From JBCBKL01 sp963922565 (GTDB lineage Bacteria; Pseudomonadota; Alphaproteobacteria; Rhodobacterales; Rhodobacteraceae): a stretch of 64,000 nt of DNA. The stretch is taken from assembly GCA_963922565.1 (NCBI GenBank), contig CAWUIQ010000011.1, positions 27,861-91,860 of the forward strand, written 5' to 3'. Of this stretch, positions 25,379 to 32,973 are shown one piece after another. Position 1 is the first letter of the stretch; every line of letters begins with the position of its first letter. Under the pieces are notes generated by a model. That model made no database searches. It worked only from the letters and a program-made list of their open reading frames with translations, and was not told the DNA's origin. A program made the translations under genes and the position numbers.

Positions 25379-26671
25379 ATGGTCGATATCGCAACCCGCG
25401 TCTGGAACCACAAATGGAAGATCGATCCGATCGTCCGCTCGCTCATCGACACGGACTTCTACAAGCTCCTGATGTGCCAGTCGATCTTCCGGAACCGGCC
25501 CGACACAACCGTCACCTTTTCGCTGATCAACCGGTCAACGCATATCCCGCTCGCCACGCTGATCGACGAAGGGGAGCTGCGCGAACAACTCGACCACATC
25601 CGGTCCCTCTCGCTCAGCCGCGGGGAATCCACCTGGCTCCGCGGCAACACCTTCTACGGCAAAAGGCAGATGTTCACGCCCGAATTCATGGAATGGTTCG
25701 AGGCGCTGACGCTGCCCCCCTACCACCTCGAACGGCGCGGCGACCAATACGAGCTGGCCTTCGAAGGAGCCTGGCCCGAAGTGATGCTCTGGGAAATCCC
25801 CGCACTCGCCGTGCTGATGGAGCTGCGGGGGCGGGCCGTGCTCAATCGGATGGGCCGGTTCGAACTGCAGGTACTCTATGCGCGGGCGATGACCAAGCTC
25901 TGGGAAAAGATCGAGGCGCTCAGACCCATCGACGATCTGCGCGTCGCCGATTTCGGCACCCGGCGGCGGCATTCCTTCCTCTGGCAGGACTGGGCGGTGC
26001 AGGCCATGCAGGAGGGGCTGCGAGAGCGGTTCGTCGGCACCTCCAACTGTCTGATCGCCAAGAACCGAGACCTCGAAGCGATCGGGACCAACGCCCACGA
26101 ACTGCCCATGGTCTATGCCGCACTGGCCCGCAGCGACACGGCACTGGCCGACGCCCCCTATGACGTGCTCAGCGACTGGCATGAAGAGCATGACGGGAAC
26201 CTGCGGATCATCCTGCCCGACACATACGGGACCGAAGGGTTCCTCGCCAATGCGCCCGACTGGCTGGCGGGCTGGACAGGGATCCGGATCGACAGCGGCG
26301 ACCCCGCCAAGGGGGCCGAGATCGCGATACGGTGGTGGAAAGAGCGGGGGGAGGATCCGACCGAAAAGCTCGTCATCTTCTCCGACGGGCTGGATGCGGA
26401 CAAGATCATCGCGCTGCACAGGCAATTCGCCGGGCGGGTCAAGGTGAGCTTTGGTTGGGGGACAATGCTGACAAACGACTTCAAGGGGCTGGCCGAGGGC
26501 GGCGCGCTCGCGCCCTTCTCGCTGGTGTGCAAGGCGGTGTCAGCGAATGGGAGGCCGACGGTCAAGCTCAGCGACAACCCCAACAAGGCCATGGGACCGG
26601 CCGAAGAGGTGGAGCGGTACAAACGGGTGTTCGGGGTTGGGGAGCAGGAACGGATGGAGGTAGTTGTCTAG
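25379..26671 (+). CDS. pncB: Nicotinate phosphoribosyltransferase PncB
   Basis: A 430-residue enzyme that makes nicotinate mononucleotide from nicotinate and PRPP. Family segments: SLIDTDFYKLLMCQSIFRN near the start, FGTRRRHSFLWQDWAVQAM with the phosphorylated-His region, GTSNCLIAKN, GIRIDSGDPAKGAEIA and FGWGTMLTND. ATG at 25379 has GGAGG seven bases upstream; an overlapping GTG two codons earlier is too close to it. It works directly after PncA; NadD at the other end of the window continues the pathway. Confidence 0.95.
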   Translation: MVDIATRVWNHKWKIDPIVRSLIDTDFYKLLMCQSIFRNRPDTTVTFSLINRSTHIPLATLIDEGELREQLDHIRSLSLSRGESTWLRGNTFYGKRQMFTPEFMEWFEALTLPPYHLERRGDQYELAFEGAWPEVMLWEIPALAVLMELRGRAVLNRMGRFELQVLYARAMTKLWEKIEALRPIDDLRVADFGTRRRHSFLWQDWAVQAMQEGLRERFVGTSNCLIAKNRDLEAIGTNAHELPMVYAALARSDTALADAPYDVLSDWHEEHDGNLRIILPDTYGTEGFLANAPDWLAGWTGIRIDSGDPAKGAEIAIRWWKERGEDPTEKLVIFSDGLDADKIIALHRQFAGRVKVSFGWGTMLTNDFKGLAEGGALAPFSLVCKAVSANGRPTVKLSDNPNKAMGPAEEVERYKRVFGVGEQERMEVVV

Positions 26672-26864
26672 GCGGACCTCGCATGGAAGGCTCTTCCGCC
26701 TGCCCTAATGCCGGCAAAAGCACCAGTAAGGCAGGCATAGGTTGTCCACAGACCTGACATAAGCCTAAGTCATGACCCACATGCTTGGGCGACAAATTGC
26801 CATGGCCCTGCCGACCGAGCCTAAACATGTGATTGCCGATCAAAACCAACAGCAGGGTTCGTAG

Positions 26865-27440
26865 TTACTGTCGGCCAAGTTTGAGACGGATCGTCTGACC
26901 GTCCTCAGCCATCTCGCCCATCACAACGGTCAAGTTTTCTGTCCCGTGTTGTCGGATGCGACCCGCCAAGTCGTAGTGCCCAGCATACTTGACGTCGAAA
27001 AACCCATCGAAATTACCAGCCCTCAACAGAGGCACCCAGTGCTGATCATCTGGGAGCTTGGCAACCGCAAAAAACCATGACCCGCCCAATGTCAGGTTTT
27101 CTTCTGTAGCGTAGACGGGCTCAGTTTGCCCCAAGACCCTCGAGTATTTCGCGATCCAGCCTGACCGATCGTTTTGACTGGCGGCAAGAGCTATGTCAGC
27201 CTGGTTCCTATTCCAAACGATTATCGGGAGGCCATTGAGTGGCAGAATACGCACGTCTCCAGGTTCAAAGTCGGCTACGTTTATGTATGGAGATTGCGCT
27301 TGGGTCTTGGCCATCACATCGGAAGACGGCAACCCGGTTCGCACCAGAAAGTACCCGGCGACCGATACGGCCAGAAAGATCGCTGCAGCGGCAGCAGTAT
27401 TCAGGAAACTTGTTTTCATACCCGTCAAATCCGGCACCAT
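26865..27440 (-). CDS. Rieske-fold membrane protein lacking the iron-sulfur ligands
   Basis: A 191-residue protein with one N-terminal membrane helix (about 12-34), then a domain that follows the bc1-complex Rieske protein closely: INVADFEPGD, LNGLPIIVWNRNQADIAL, and near residue 146 GFFDVKYAGHYDLAGRIR where Rieske proteins have GWFCPCHGSHYDSAGRIR. Both Cys-His ligand boxes are gone: the first (expected CTHLGC) reads KLPDDQHW, the second reads DVKY. No [2Fe-2S] cluster can be held in the usual way, so electron transfer is not expected. Function is unknown. An alternative ATG is at 27419. Confidence 0.7.
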   Translation of the reverse strand: MVPDLTGMKTSFLNTAAAAAIFLAVSVAGYFLVRTGLPSSDVMAKTQAQSPYINVADFEPGDVRILPLNGLPIIVWNRNQADIALAASQNDRSGWIAKYSRVLGQTEPVYATEENLTLGGSWFFAVAKLPDDQHWVPLLRAGNFDGFFDVKYAGHYDLAGRIRQHGTENLTVVMGEMAEDGQTIRLKLGRQ

Positions 27441-27553
27441 GAATCATCAACGCAGAGAACCCAAATTGGGTGTGGGTTCCTGGCTACCACCAACCGAGAG
27501 TATTAGGATGATTACCTGCACATACCATCCAAAAGTTGCTGGCGGCGTTATTG

Positions 27554-27736
27554 ATGAGACTGATTAAAGGCATCTGGAACTATGGTTTTGTTCTTGGGAT
27601 CTTGTTTGCTCCCATTGTCGGGTACGTGATTTCCGAAGATGTGCGTCAAACGGATTACATCATACCAAGACTGATTTTCTTCTACGGCCTTGCGATCGGC
27701 CCGATTGTTCTTGGTGCGGTGATAAATCGAAAGTGA
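27554..27736 (+). CDS. Small two-helix membrane protein (hypothetical)
   Basis: A possible 60-residue protein with two hydrophobic stretches (about 9-26 and 38-55) separated by SEDVRQTDYIIPR. It resembles the many small unknown inner-membrane proteins. No Shine-Dalgarno is obvious before the ATG, and an in-frame TTG start exists at 27536. It stands alone between the Rieske-like gene and a repeat region, so support is only the hydrophobic pattern. Confidence 0.3.
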   Translation: MRLIKGIWNYGFVLGILFAPIVGYVISEDVRQTDYIIPRLIFFYGLAIGPIVLGAVINRK

Positions 27737-27865
27737 TCTTCGCCTACTTCAGAATGCGTGCTCGCAAGCAGCTTCCCCGAACCCCTACCAATAACCTAAC
27801 GCACTCGAAAAAACCGTTAACCCTTCCAAAACCTGCCTCCACCGCACGCCCCTGCCGCGCCGCAG

Positions 27866-27980
27866 AAATCGTACAGTCTCACGGCCAAATCGTACGATTT
27901 CCTCAAAACACCCCAAAATCGGCTCTCTCGCGGTCGGGCGAAACTGTGCATTTTCAGGTCGAAAACGTACGCTTTGGGGT
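27866..27980. repeat. Array of four palindromic GTAC-centred motifs with 21-bp phasing
   Basis: Intergenic. Four related 14-16-bp palindromic units lie at about 27866-27881, 27887-27900 (perfect AAATCGTACGATTT), 27940-27955 and 27961-27975. Their centres are 21, 54 and 21 bp apart. An 11-bp inverted repeat AACACCCCAAA (27908-27918) / TTTGGGGTGTT (27973-27983) overlaps the second pair. It may be a repeated intergenic element of the genome or a set of protein-binding sites; nothing codes here convincingly. Confidence 0.6.
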
Positions 27981-28018
27981 GTTACCCCCACCGGGCGGAG
28001 CGTTTGCCCGGGGCCCCG

Positions 28019-28441
28019 TCACTCGTCGGGGTTAACCTTTCTGCGGTGCAGCTTAACACTTCCCCGTGCTTTCTTTGCATCGACCCGTCTGCGCTTGGAT
28101 GCCAGCGTGGGTCGCGTGGCGATCCGGCGTTTGGGCGTGACAGAAGCCTTTAGGATCAACTCTTTAAGCCGGTCCCGTGCGATCTCCCGGTTCCGTGCCT
28201 GGCTGCGGGTTTCGTCGCATTGGATGACGATTGCCCCGTCTTTCGTCCATTTTCGCCCCGCCAGCCGTTTCAGCCGTGTTTTCAGGGCTTTAGTCAGATT
28301 TGGCGAGCGTTCGGCCTCGAATCTCAGCTCTACGGCCGTCGAAACCTTGTTAACGTTCTGCCCGCCCGGCCCCGACGCCCGCACAAAGCTCTCCGTCAGT
28401 TCCCAGTCTGCGATCTCGATTTCTTCGGTTACCCGTAACAT
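28019..28441 (-). CDS. arfB: Peptidyl-tRNA hydrolase ArfB (ribosome rescue)
   Basis: A 140-residue class I release-factor relative with the catalytic GGQ at residues 26-28 (ASGPGGQNVNKVSTAVELRF) and the basic C-terminal tail (KRRRVDAKKARGSVKLHRRK) that enters the empty mRNA channel of stalled ribosomes. ArfB hydrolyses peptidyl-tRNA on non-stop complexes. It lacks the codon-recognition domain of RF1/RF2, as expected. ATG at 28441 fits the family start; an in-frame TTG four codons earlier is possible. Confidence 0.95.
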   Translation of the reverse strand: MLRVTEEIEIADWELTESFVRASGPGGQNVNKVSTAVELRFEAERSPNLTKALKTRLKRLAGRKWTKDGAIVIQCDETRSQARNREIARDRLKELILKASVTPKRRIATRPTLASKRRRVDAKKARGSVKLHRRKVNPDE

Positions 28442-28457
28442 CTTGCTATCCAACGAA

Positions 28458-28483
28458 AAGGGCCGCCCATCAGAGCGGCCCTT
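28458..28483 (-). terminator. Terminator-like hairpin after the tiny ORF, before arfB
   Basis: A perfect 9-bp GC-rich stem (AAGGGCCGC / GCGGCCCTT) with an 8-base loop. On the minus strand it is followed by TTTTCG, so it looks like a Rho-independent terminator for the transcript carrying the 18-codon ORF at 28552-28608. It lies 17 bases before the arfB start. Confidence 0.65.
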
Positions 28484-28551
28484 CGAAAGCTTCGGAGGCG
28501 GGGCCGGTTCAGGCCGCAGCCAACGTGGTTTGTTTTCCTAAAGGGTTGCCT

Positions 28552-28608
28552 TTAAAGGAAAATCCCCCACGCTGTCCCGACACCTCTCTCCAACATCTTT
28601 CTCGACAC
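28552..28608 (-). CDS. Candidate 18-codon ORF with extreme Shine-Dalgarno complementarity
   Basis: GTG start followed by an 18-residue frame (MSRKMLERGVGTAWGIFL) and TAA. The region just upstream (complement of 28609-28624) pairs with 16 consecutive bases of the usual alphaproteobacterial 16S rRNA 3' end; GGAGG is seven bases from the GTG, the ideal spacing. A strong hairpin follows 69 bases after the stop. Together this looks like a short, independently terminated transcript with a leader peptide or small protein, or a regulatory RNA that binds the 30S subunit. Product and function are unknown. Confidence 0.4.
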   Translation of the reverse strand: MSRKMLERGVGTAWGIFL

Positions 28609-28676
28609 TGGATCACCTCCTTTCAGTTGTTGAACTCACATCCAAGGATGGGAACCTCGCGCCAAAAGTCAAGAAG

Positions 28677-29297
28677 TCAGGCCGTCTGACCCCGATTTGC
28701 GGTGATAATCCGGAACGGAATGAGTGCAATTAAGGCAAGCGAAAGCTTAACGCCCCAATCCGCCACCGCCAAAGAAACCCAAAGCGGCACCACCGGCCCA
28801 AATCCAAGCAGCGGCAGCGCTTCGTTTGCCCATGCGACATCAGTTGTCGGATCCACAAAGCTGAGGCTGGCGGAGAAGGCGATCGAAAAGAACAGGATGG
28901 TATCGACCGAGCTTCCTACGATCGTCGACACGAGAGGCGCGCGCCACCAGGCACCCCGCCGCAGGGCAGAGAAGATACCGACATCAAGCAATTGCGCCGT
29001 CAGGAAGGCGATGCCTGATCCAACCGCGATGCGGAACGTGACCAGCGGCCCGAACTCTCCCATGATCTGGGTCCCGATCAGCGAGCAGAACACCCCAACG
29101 ATAAAGCCAGCAAACACGACACTGCGCGCCGGACCAGCGCCGTAGACGCGGTTCATGATGTCCGTGACGAGGAACGCCAGCGGATAGGTGAACGCGCCCC
29201 AAGTCAGCCACTGGCCAAAGAGGAACTGGACGAGGATATTCGAGGCCAGCACGATAGCGGCCATGGCAATGATGCCGGGAAGAGTTTCGCGTGTCAT
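28677..29297 (-). CDS. Queuosine precursor transporter (YhhQ/VUT family)
   Basis: A 206-residue membrane protein with about six hydrophobic helices. It begins with helices ending in FLFGQWLTWGAFTYPLAFLV, then TDIMNRVYGAGPARSVVFAG, the signature of the VUT/YhhQ family, which takes up queuosine precursors such as preQ0 and preQ1. No enzyme domain is present. It stands alone; no queuosine gene is nearby and no preQ1 riboswitch could be recognised in its leader by eye. Confidence 0.9.
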   Translation of the reverse strand: MTRETLPGIIAMAAIVLASNILVQFLFGQWLTWGAFTYPLAFLVTDIMNRVYGAGPARSVVFAGFIVGVFCSLIGTQIMGEFGPLVTFRIAVGSGIAFLTAQLLDVGIFSALRRGAWWRAPLVSTIVGSSVDTILFFSIAFSASLSFVDPTTDVAWANEALPLLGFGPVVPLWVSLAVADWGVKLSLALIALIPFRIITANRGQTA

Positions 29298-29387
29298 TTT
29301 GGTGCCCGTTTTATCAAGGTTGCGGCGACTTGGCCCGGCGACCTGCCGGACTGGCGCGTCTTAGTGACGTCCAAACTGAGATACAAC

Positions 29388-30233
29388 CTAATCTTTCAGG
29401 ACATATTCAACAATCTCACGGCGCTGGATCCGGAGGAAGTTGTTGTCCGACACCATCGTGATCCGGGTCTGACCCTGGCCGTCCTGCCATACCGAGATAC
29501 CCTCGAGATTGTCATGCAGACCAAGGCGCGTTTCCAGTACCTCCGCCACGTCACCAGTTGAAACCGTTGGATCAAACCGGCGGATCCGACTGCGGAACCC
29601 TAGTGGCGACGCTGCCCGTTCCAAAAGATATAACAACCCGTCAGGGCCAAAGTCGGCGCCTACCGGGTAATATACTTCATCTACCGGCAGTTCGCGCGAG
29701 ACATCCCAGACCCCGCCGCGATACCGGTACACCCGCAACGCGCTGGCATCGGCCAGCGGCCGCTCGGGGACGACATAGGCATCACCGGCGGGCGAGATTG
29801 CCAATGCCTCCAGCGATCGATTGGAGCCCAACATGGCAAAGTCTTCATGGCTCGCGATGCAGTGGAAACGATAATTCATCAGCTTGACCAGCGAAGCGGG
29901 ACCTTCGTGCGAGACGTAGAGCGTGCCATCGGGTGCGATGGCTACCCCCTCGGAATCGCCGCCCGGACGCGGCCACTCGATCCTTTTGGCCGTAGCGGCC
30001 AGCAAATCATCGTTTTCATCTCTGGTGAGCTGAAGTTCGAAAAGCCAGCCCTTGTCGTTCAACGCGGTGGCCAAGCGCCCGCCGGCATCGACTTCGATCC
30101 CAGAGATGCCGTTGAATGCACGATTGCCGCCCCCAGGTAGCTGGATCACCTGGCTAAGCACTGCGACTGCGCTGCCCTCGGCCAGCACGGCCTGCGACGA
30201 CAAAATCAACGCGACTGCAAGACGCCAGAGCAT
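29388..30233 (-). CDS. Exported phytase-like (esterase-like) beta-propeller protein
   Basis: A 281-residue exported protein, signal peptide to about residue 18. It has the repeated propeller-like segments of the 'esterase-like activity of phytase' family: FNGISGIEVDAGGRLATALN, DSEGVAIAPDGTLYVSHEG, NRSLEALAISPAGDAYVVPE, LHDNLEGISVWQDGQGQTRI. The family is periplasmic or secreted with poorly known substrates. The start overlaps the end of mepA by 28 bases, so translation is probably coupled to mepA. Confidence 0.88.
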   Translation of the reverse strand: MLWRLAVALILSSQAVLAEGSAVAVLSQVIQLPGGGNRAFNGISGIEVDAGGRLATALNDKGWLFELQLTRDENDDLLAATAKRIEWPRPGGDSEGVAIAPDGTLYVSHEGPASLVKLMNYRFHCIASHEDFAMLGSNRSLEALAISPAGDAYVVPERPLADASALRVYRYRGGVWDVSRELPVDEVYYPVGADFGPDGLLYLLERAASPLGFRSRIRRFDPTVSTGDVAEVLETRLGLHDNLEGISVWQDGQGQTRITMVSDNNFLRIQRREIVEYVLKD

Positions 30234-31063
30234 TGCTGGGGTAGATCCGCGAGAACGTACTCGCGCCTTTTGACCGGTTTCGCCGGTTTCGGATCGGGTG
30301 GCGGCGGGTTCAGAATATCACGCACCCAGCGTCGCGCATCGGCGCAACCATCGCCGGCAGGCGGCGGAGCCTGGTTCACGCAGCCCCGCGCCCCGCGGGG
30401 GCAGGCCAACCGGACGTGAAAATGATAGTGATGCCCCCACCATGGGCGAACCTTTCGCAGCCAGTCCCGGTTGCCGGTTTCATCTTCGCACATCTGAACT
30501 TTGGCGCCCGGAAACACGAAGATGCGGGCCGTGCGCCGGTCCTTGGCGGCGGCCCGGATAATCTTGTGATGGGCGCGCGTCCAACTGCCATTGACATATG
30601 CGCCCTTGGCCCGACGCATTGAAATCGATGAGATGTTCTCCCGCGCCCGGGCACTCAGCGACAGATCGTCCGCTGGCCGCATCCAGATATCGATATCAAG
30701 GCCGATTTGATGGCTTCGATGTCCGGTCAGCATCGGGCCGCCGCGCGGCTGGCTGATATCGCCAATGTAAAGCCCATCCCAACCACGCTGGCGCGAAGCA
30801 AAGCCAGACAGGTCTTCGATAAAGTCGATTGTTTCGGGATGACCCCAATTCCGATTTCGGCTGAGACGCATGGCCTGCCATGTTGGTCCGGTTTCTGGCA
30901 GCTCGACTGCCCCCGCAATGCAGCCCTTTGCATAACCACCGAAAGGTGCCGGGGATTGCGCAGACCCCCGAGCCTTGGCTCCAAAGAGCTCTTTTGCCAG
31001 CGGCTGAGCCTGAACGGTCGATAAGCCTGCCAACAGCCATGCGAGAATGAAGAACAACCTCAT
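30206..31063 (-). CDS. mepA: Penicillin-insensitive murein endopeptidase MepA
   Basis: A 285-residue periplasmic zinc peptidase, signal peptide to about residue 19. Zinc-site motifs of the LAS family are present: GHRSHQIGLDIDIWMRP (residues 114-130, with HxxGxDxD) and WWGHHYHFHVRLACP (about 207-221). MepA cleaves D-alanyl-meso-diaminopimelate cross-links in peptidoglycan. Six cysteines are visible, as in E. coli MepA. It sits between an MFS transporter gene (four-base overlap) and a phytase-like gene (28-base overlap). Confidence 0.94.
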   Translation of the reverse strand: MRLFFILAWLLAGLSTVQAQPLAKELFGAKARGSAQSPAPFGGYAKGCIAGAVELPETGPTWQAMRLSRNRNWGHPETIDFIEDLSGFASRQRGWDGLYIGDISQPRGGPMLTGHRSHQIGLDIDIWMRPADDLSLSARARENISSISMRRAKGAYVNGSWTRAHHKIIRAAAKDRRTARIFVFPGAKVQMCEDETGNRDWLRKVRPWWGHHYHFHVRLACPRGARGCVNQAPPPAGDGCADARRWVRDILNPPPPDPKPAKPVKRREYVLADLPQQCSGVLQSR

Positions 31064-32460
31064 AATGTGTCCTCGCCCGTATCTCCATCTGCCTTAACCC
31101 AGAGTAGCAAGATCAGACCCAAAAGGAAAAGCAGAACAAGCGGCAGAACACCAAGTCGTTGACTGCCGGTCATCTGACTGGTGAGGGCGATGAGCAGAGG
31201 CGCAAGGAATGTCGTTGCTTTTCCCGACAGCGCATAAAGCCCGAAGGCTTCGGTCATCCGCTCGGCCTTGCCCTGCCGGGTCAGCATGTTGCGTGATGAA
31301 GCCTGCAGCGTTCCGCCTGCACCGCCAACCAGAGCACCCGCGACAAAGAACATTGTATCGGGCAACGATGAACCGGAGGCCACCGTGATGCCCATGACGG
31401 ATGTCGGTGTAAGTGAAATGATAAAGGCGGCGGTCAACATCAGAACGACGCATGAACCGACAATCACCGGTTTTGGTCCAAAGGCACGGTCGAGACGCCC
31501 ACCGACGACGCAGAATACGGCGCCGCTGATGGCCCCGATGATGCCGAAGATACCCACCTGGACGATGGACCATCCCAAGACGCCGAGCGCATAGATGCCG
31601 CCGAATGTATAAAGCCCGTTCAGCGCATCGCGGTACAGCATCGACGACCCGAGATAAGCAAAGAAAGACGACCGCTGCGGCAGCGATTTGATCGTACCCC
31701 ATAGCTCCTCCAGGCTGTCGGATAAGCCGCGCGAGCGCTGCGCTACGACCGGTACATCGCGCACATAAAGAAAGAACGGCACCATGAAGACCACGTACCA
31801 AAGCGCCGTGAATGGCCCAACGATACGAGTGTCGGCCCGCGTTTCGGTACTGAGACCGAAAAGGGGGTCTAGCTCTGCTATGGTCTTTCCCGAGTCCGTG
31901 GCTTGAAAGAAGACCAGCATGATGATCAGTGCGGCAACGCCGCCCAGATAGCCGAACGCCCAACCATCACCGGATATCCGCCCGCACTCCTCCTTGTCGG
32001 CAAGGCTGGGCAGGAACGCATTGGTAAAGATCGTCGCAAATTCCATCCCGATCATACCAATGCCAAAGAACACCAATGCCCAGATGACGGAGAAGTCCGC
32101 GGGCGCGGTCCACCACAGACCGGCGGCGCCCACGATATAGAGAGCAGAAAAGAGCCGCACCCACGGCATCCGTCTGCCTGTGTTATCAGAAACAGCGCCC
32201 AGGATCGGTGCAAGTAAGGCGATCGCGATCCCGGCAGCGGTCAGGCCGTACCCCCAGTAAGCTTGGGCGTTGGCCCGCGCGACCTCGGGATCGGCACCCG
32301 CCGCCACCATCTGCCCAGCCGCGACCTGCGCGAAGTAGGGGCCAAAGATAAAGGTTAAGAGCAGCGTGTTGTAGGGCTGACTGGCCCAATCGAAAAAGTA
32401 CCAGCCCCAGATCCGTTTCCGGACCGATATCCCGGACATATCGCCTGCAAGGTCCACCAT
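31060..32460 (-). CDS. MFS transporter, UMF1/Atg22-like
   Basis: A 466-residue transporter with about 12 membrane helices. The N-terminal RIWGWYFFDWASQPYNTLLL is the hallmark of the UMF1 (Atg22/BtlA-like) MFS family; SDNTGRRMPW is the loop 2-3 motif of MFS proteins. The substrate is unknown. ATG at 32460 places this signature near the start; the longer open frame upstream has no family similarity. It leads a short operon with mepA and the phytase-like gene. Confidence 0.9.
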   Translation of the reverse strand: MVDLAGDMSGISVRKRIWGWYFFDWASQPYNTLLLTFIFGPYFAQVAAGQMVAAGADPEVARANAQAYWGYGLTAAGIAIALLAPILGAVSDNTGRRMPWVRLFSALYIVGAAGLWWTAPADFSVIWALVFFGIGMIGMEFATIFTNAFLPSLADKEECGRISGDGWAFGYLGGVAALIIMLVFFQATDSGKTIAELDPLFGLSTETRADTRIVGPFTALWYVVFMVPFFLYVRDVPVVAQRSRGLSDSLEELWGTIKSLPQRSSFFAYLGSSMLYRDALNGLYTFGGIYALGVLGWSIVQVGIFGIIGAISGAVFCVVGGRLDRAFGPKPVIVGSCVVLMLTAAFIISLTPTSVMGITVASGSSLPDTMFFVAGALVGGAGGTLQASSRNMLTRQGKAERMTEAFGLYALSGKATTFLAPLLIALTSQMTGSQRLGVLPLVLLFLLGLILLLWVKADGDTGEDTL

Positions 32461-32610
32461 TTTCCGCCCACCCTTCTTGTTAAGAAAGTTGAAACAGGCC
32501 GGCGGCCATGACGCAAGGTGTGGAATCCCGGCAATAGCCCGCTCCGACACCGTCTCTTGCGGGCGGCGTCATGGCGTTCTAGGTAAACGGTCACGAAGGA
32601 AGGGACCTTT

Positions 32611-32898
32611 ATGCAATCGCTCTACATGATCCTGACATTGCTGCTGGATGTCGTTTGGTTCTTCATCATCGCCCATGTGATCATGAGCTGGCTGATCCAG
32701 TTCCAGGTGCTTAATCCCTACCAGCCGTTGGTGTCTCAGATCTGGAATGGGCTGACGCGATTGATGGAGCCGCTCTACGGCCCTGTTCGTCGCATCCTGC
32801 CACCGATGTCTGGTATCGATCTCGCACCGCTTGTCGTACTTTTGGGCGTCGCGATCCTGCGCATCATCCTTGCCAACAACGTCGGCGCTTTCGTCTAG
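32611..32898 (+). CDS. YggT family membrane protein
   Basis: A 95-residue protein with two hydrophobic helices flanking the typical segment LNPYQPLVSQIWNGLTRLMEPLYGPVRRILPPM (about residues 35-67), the YggT signature. YggT proteins are linked to osmotic tolerance and envelope integrity; the exact role is unknown. It lies just upstream of recQ on the same strand, separated by 75 bases. Confidence 0.94.
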   Translation: MQSLYMILTLLLDVVWFFIIAHVIMSWLIQFQVLNPYQPLVSQIWNGLTRLMEPLYGPVRRILPPMSGIDLAPLVVLLGVAILRIILANNVGAFV

Positions 32899-32973
32899 CA
32901 AAAACCCTTGTTCATGCTTTGGCAGTGTGTGAGTCTGTAGTTAACGAGCAGACGACAAAAACAGGCCATTCTC

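Noticed and set aside
25535..26425. Minus-strand open frame of 296 codons
   Set aside because: Antisense to pncB; no start signal and no family features.
26698..26736. Inverted repeat GCCTGCC / GGCAGGC after pncB as a terminator
   Set aside because: The stem is only seven pairs with a 25-base loop and lacks a U-run; too weak to list as a feature.
29298..29387. preQ1 riboswitch before the queuosine-precursor transporter
   Set aside because: No recognisable class I, II or III preQ1 core in the 90-bp leader, although AACC and an A-rich stretch occur.
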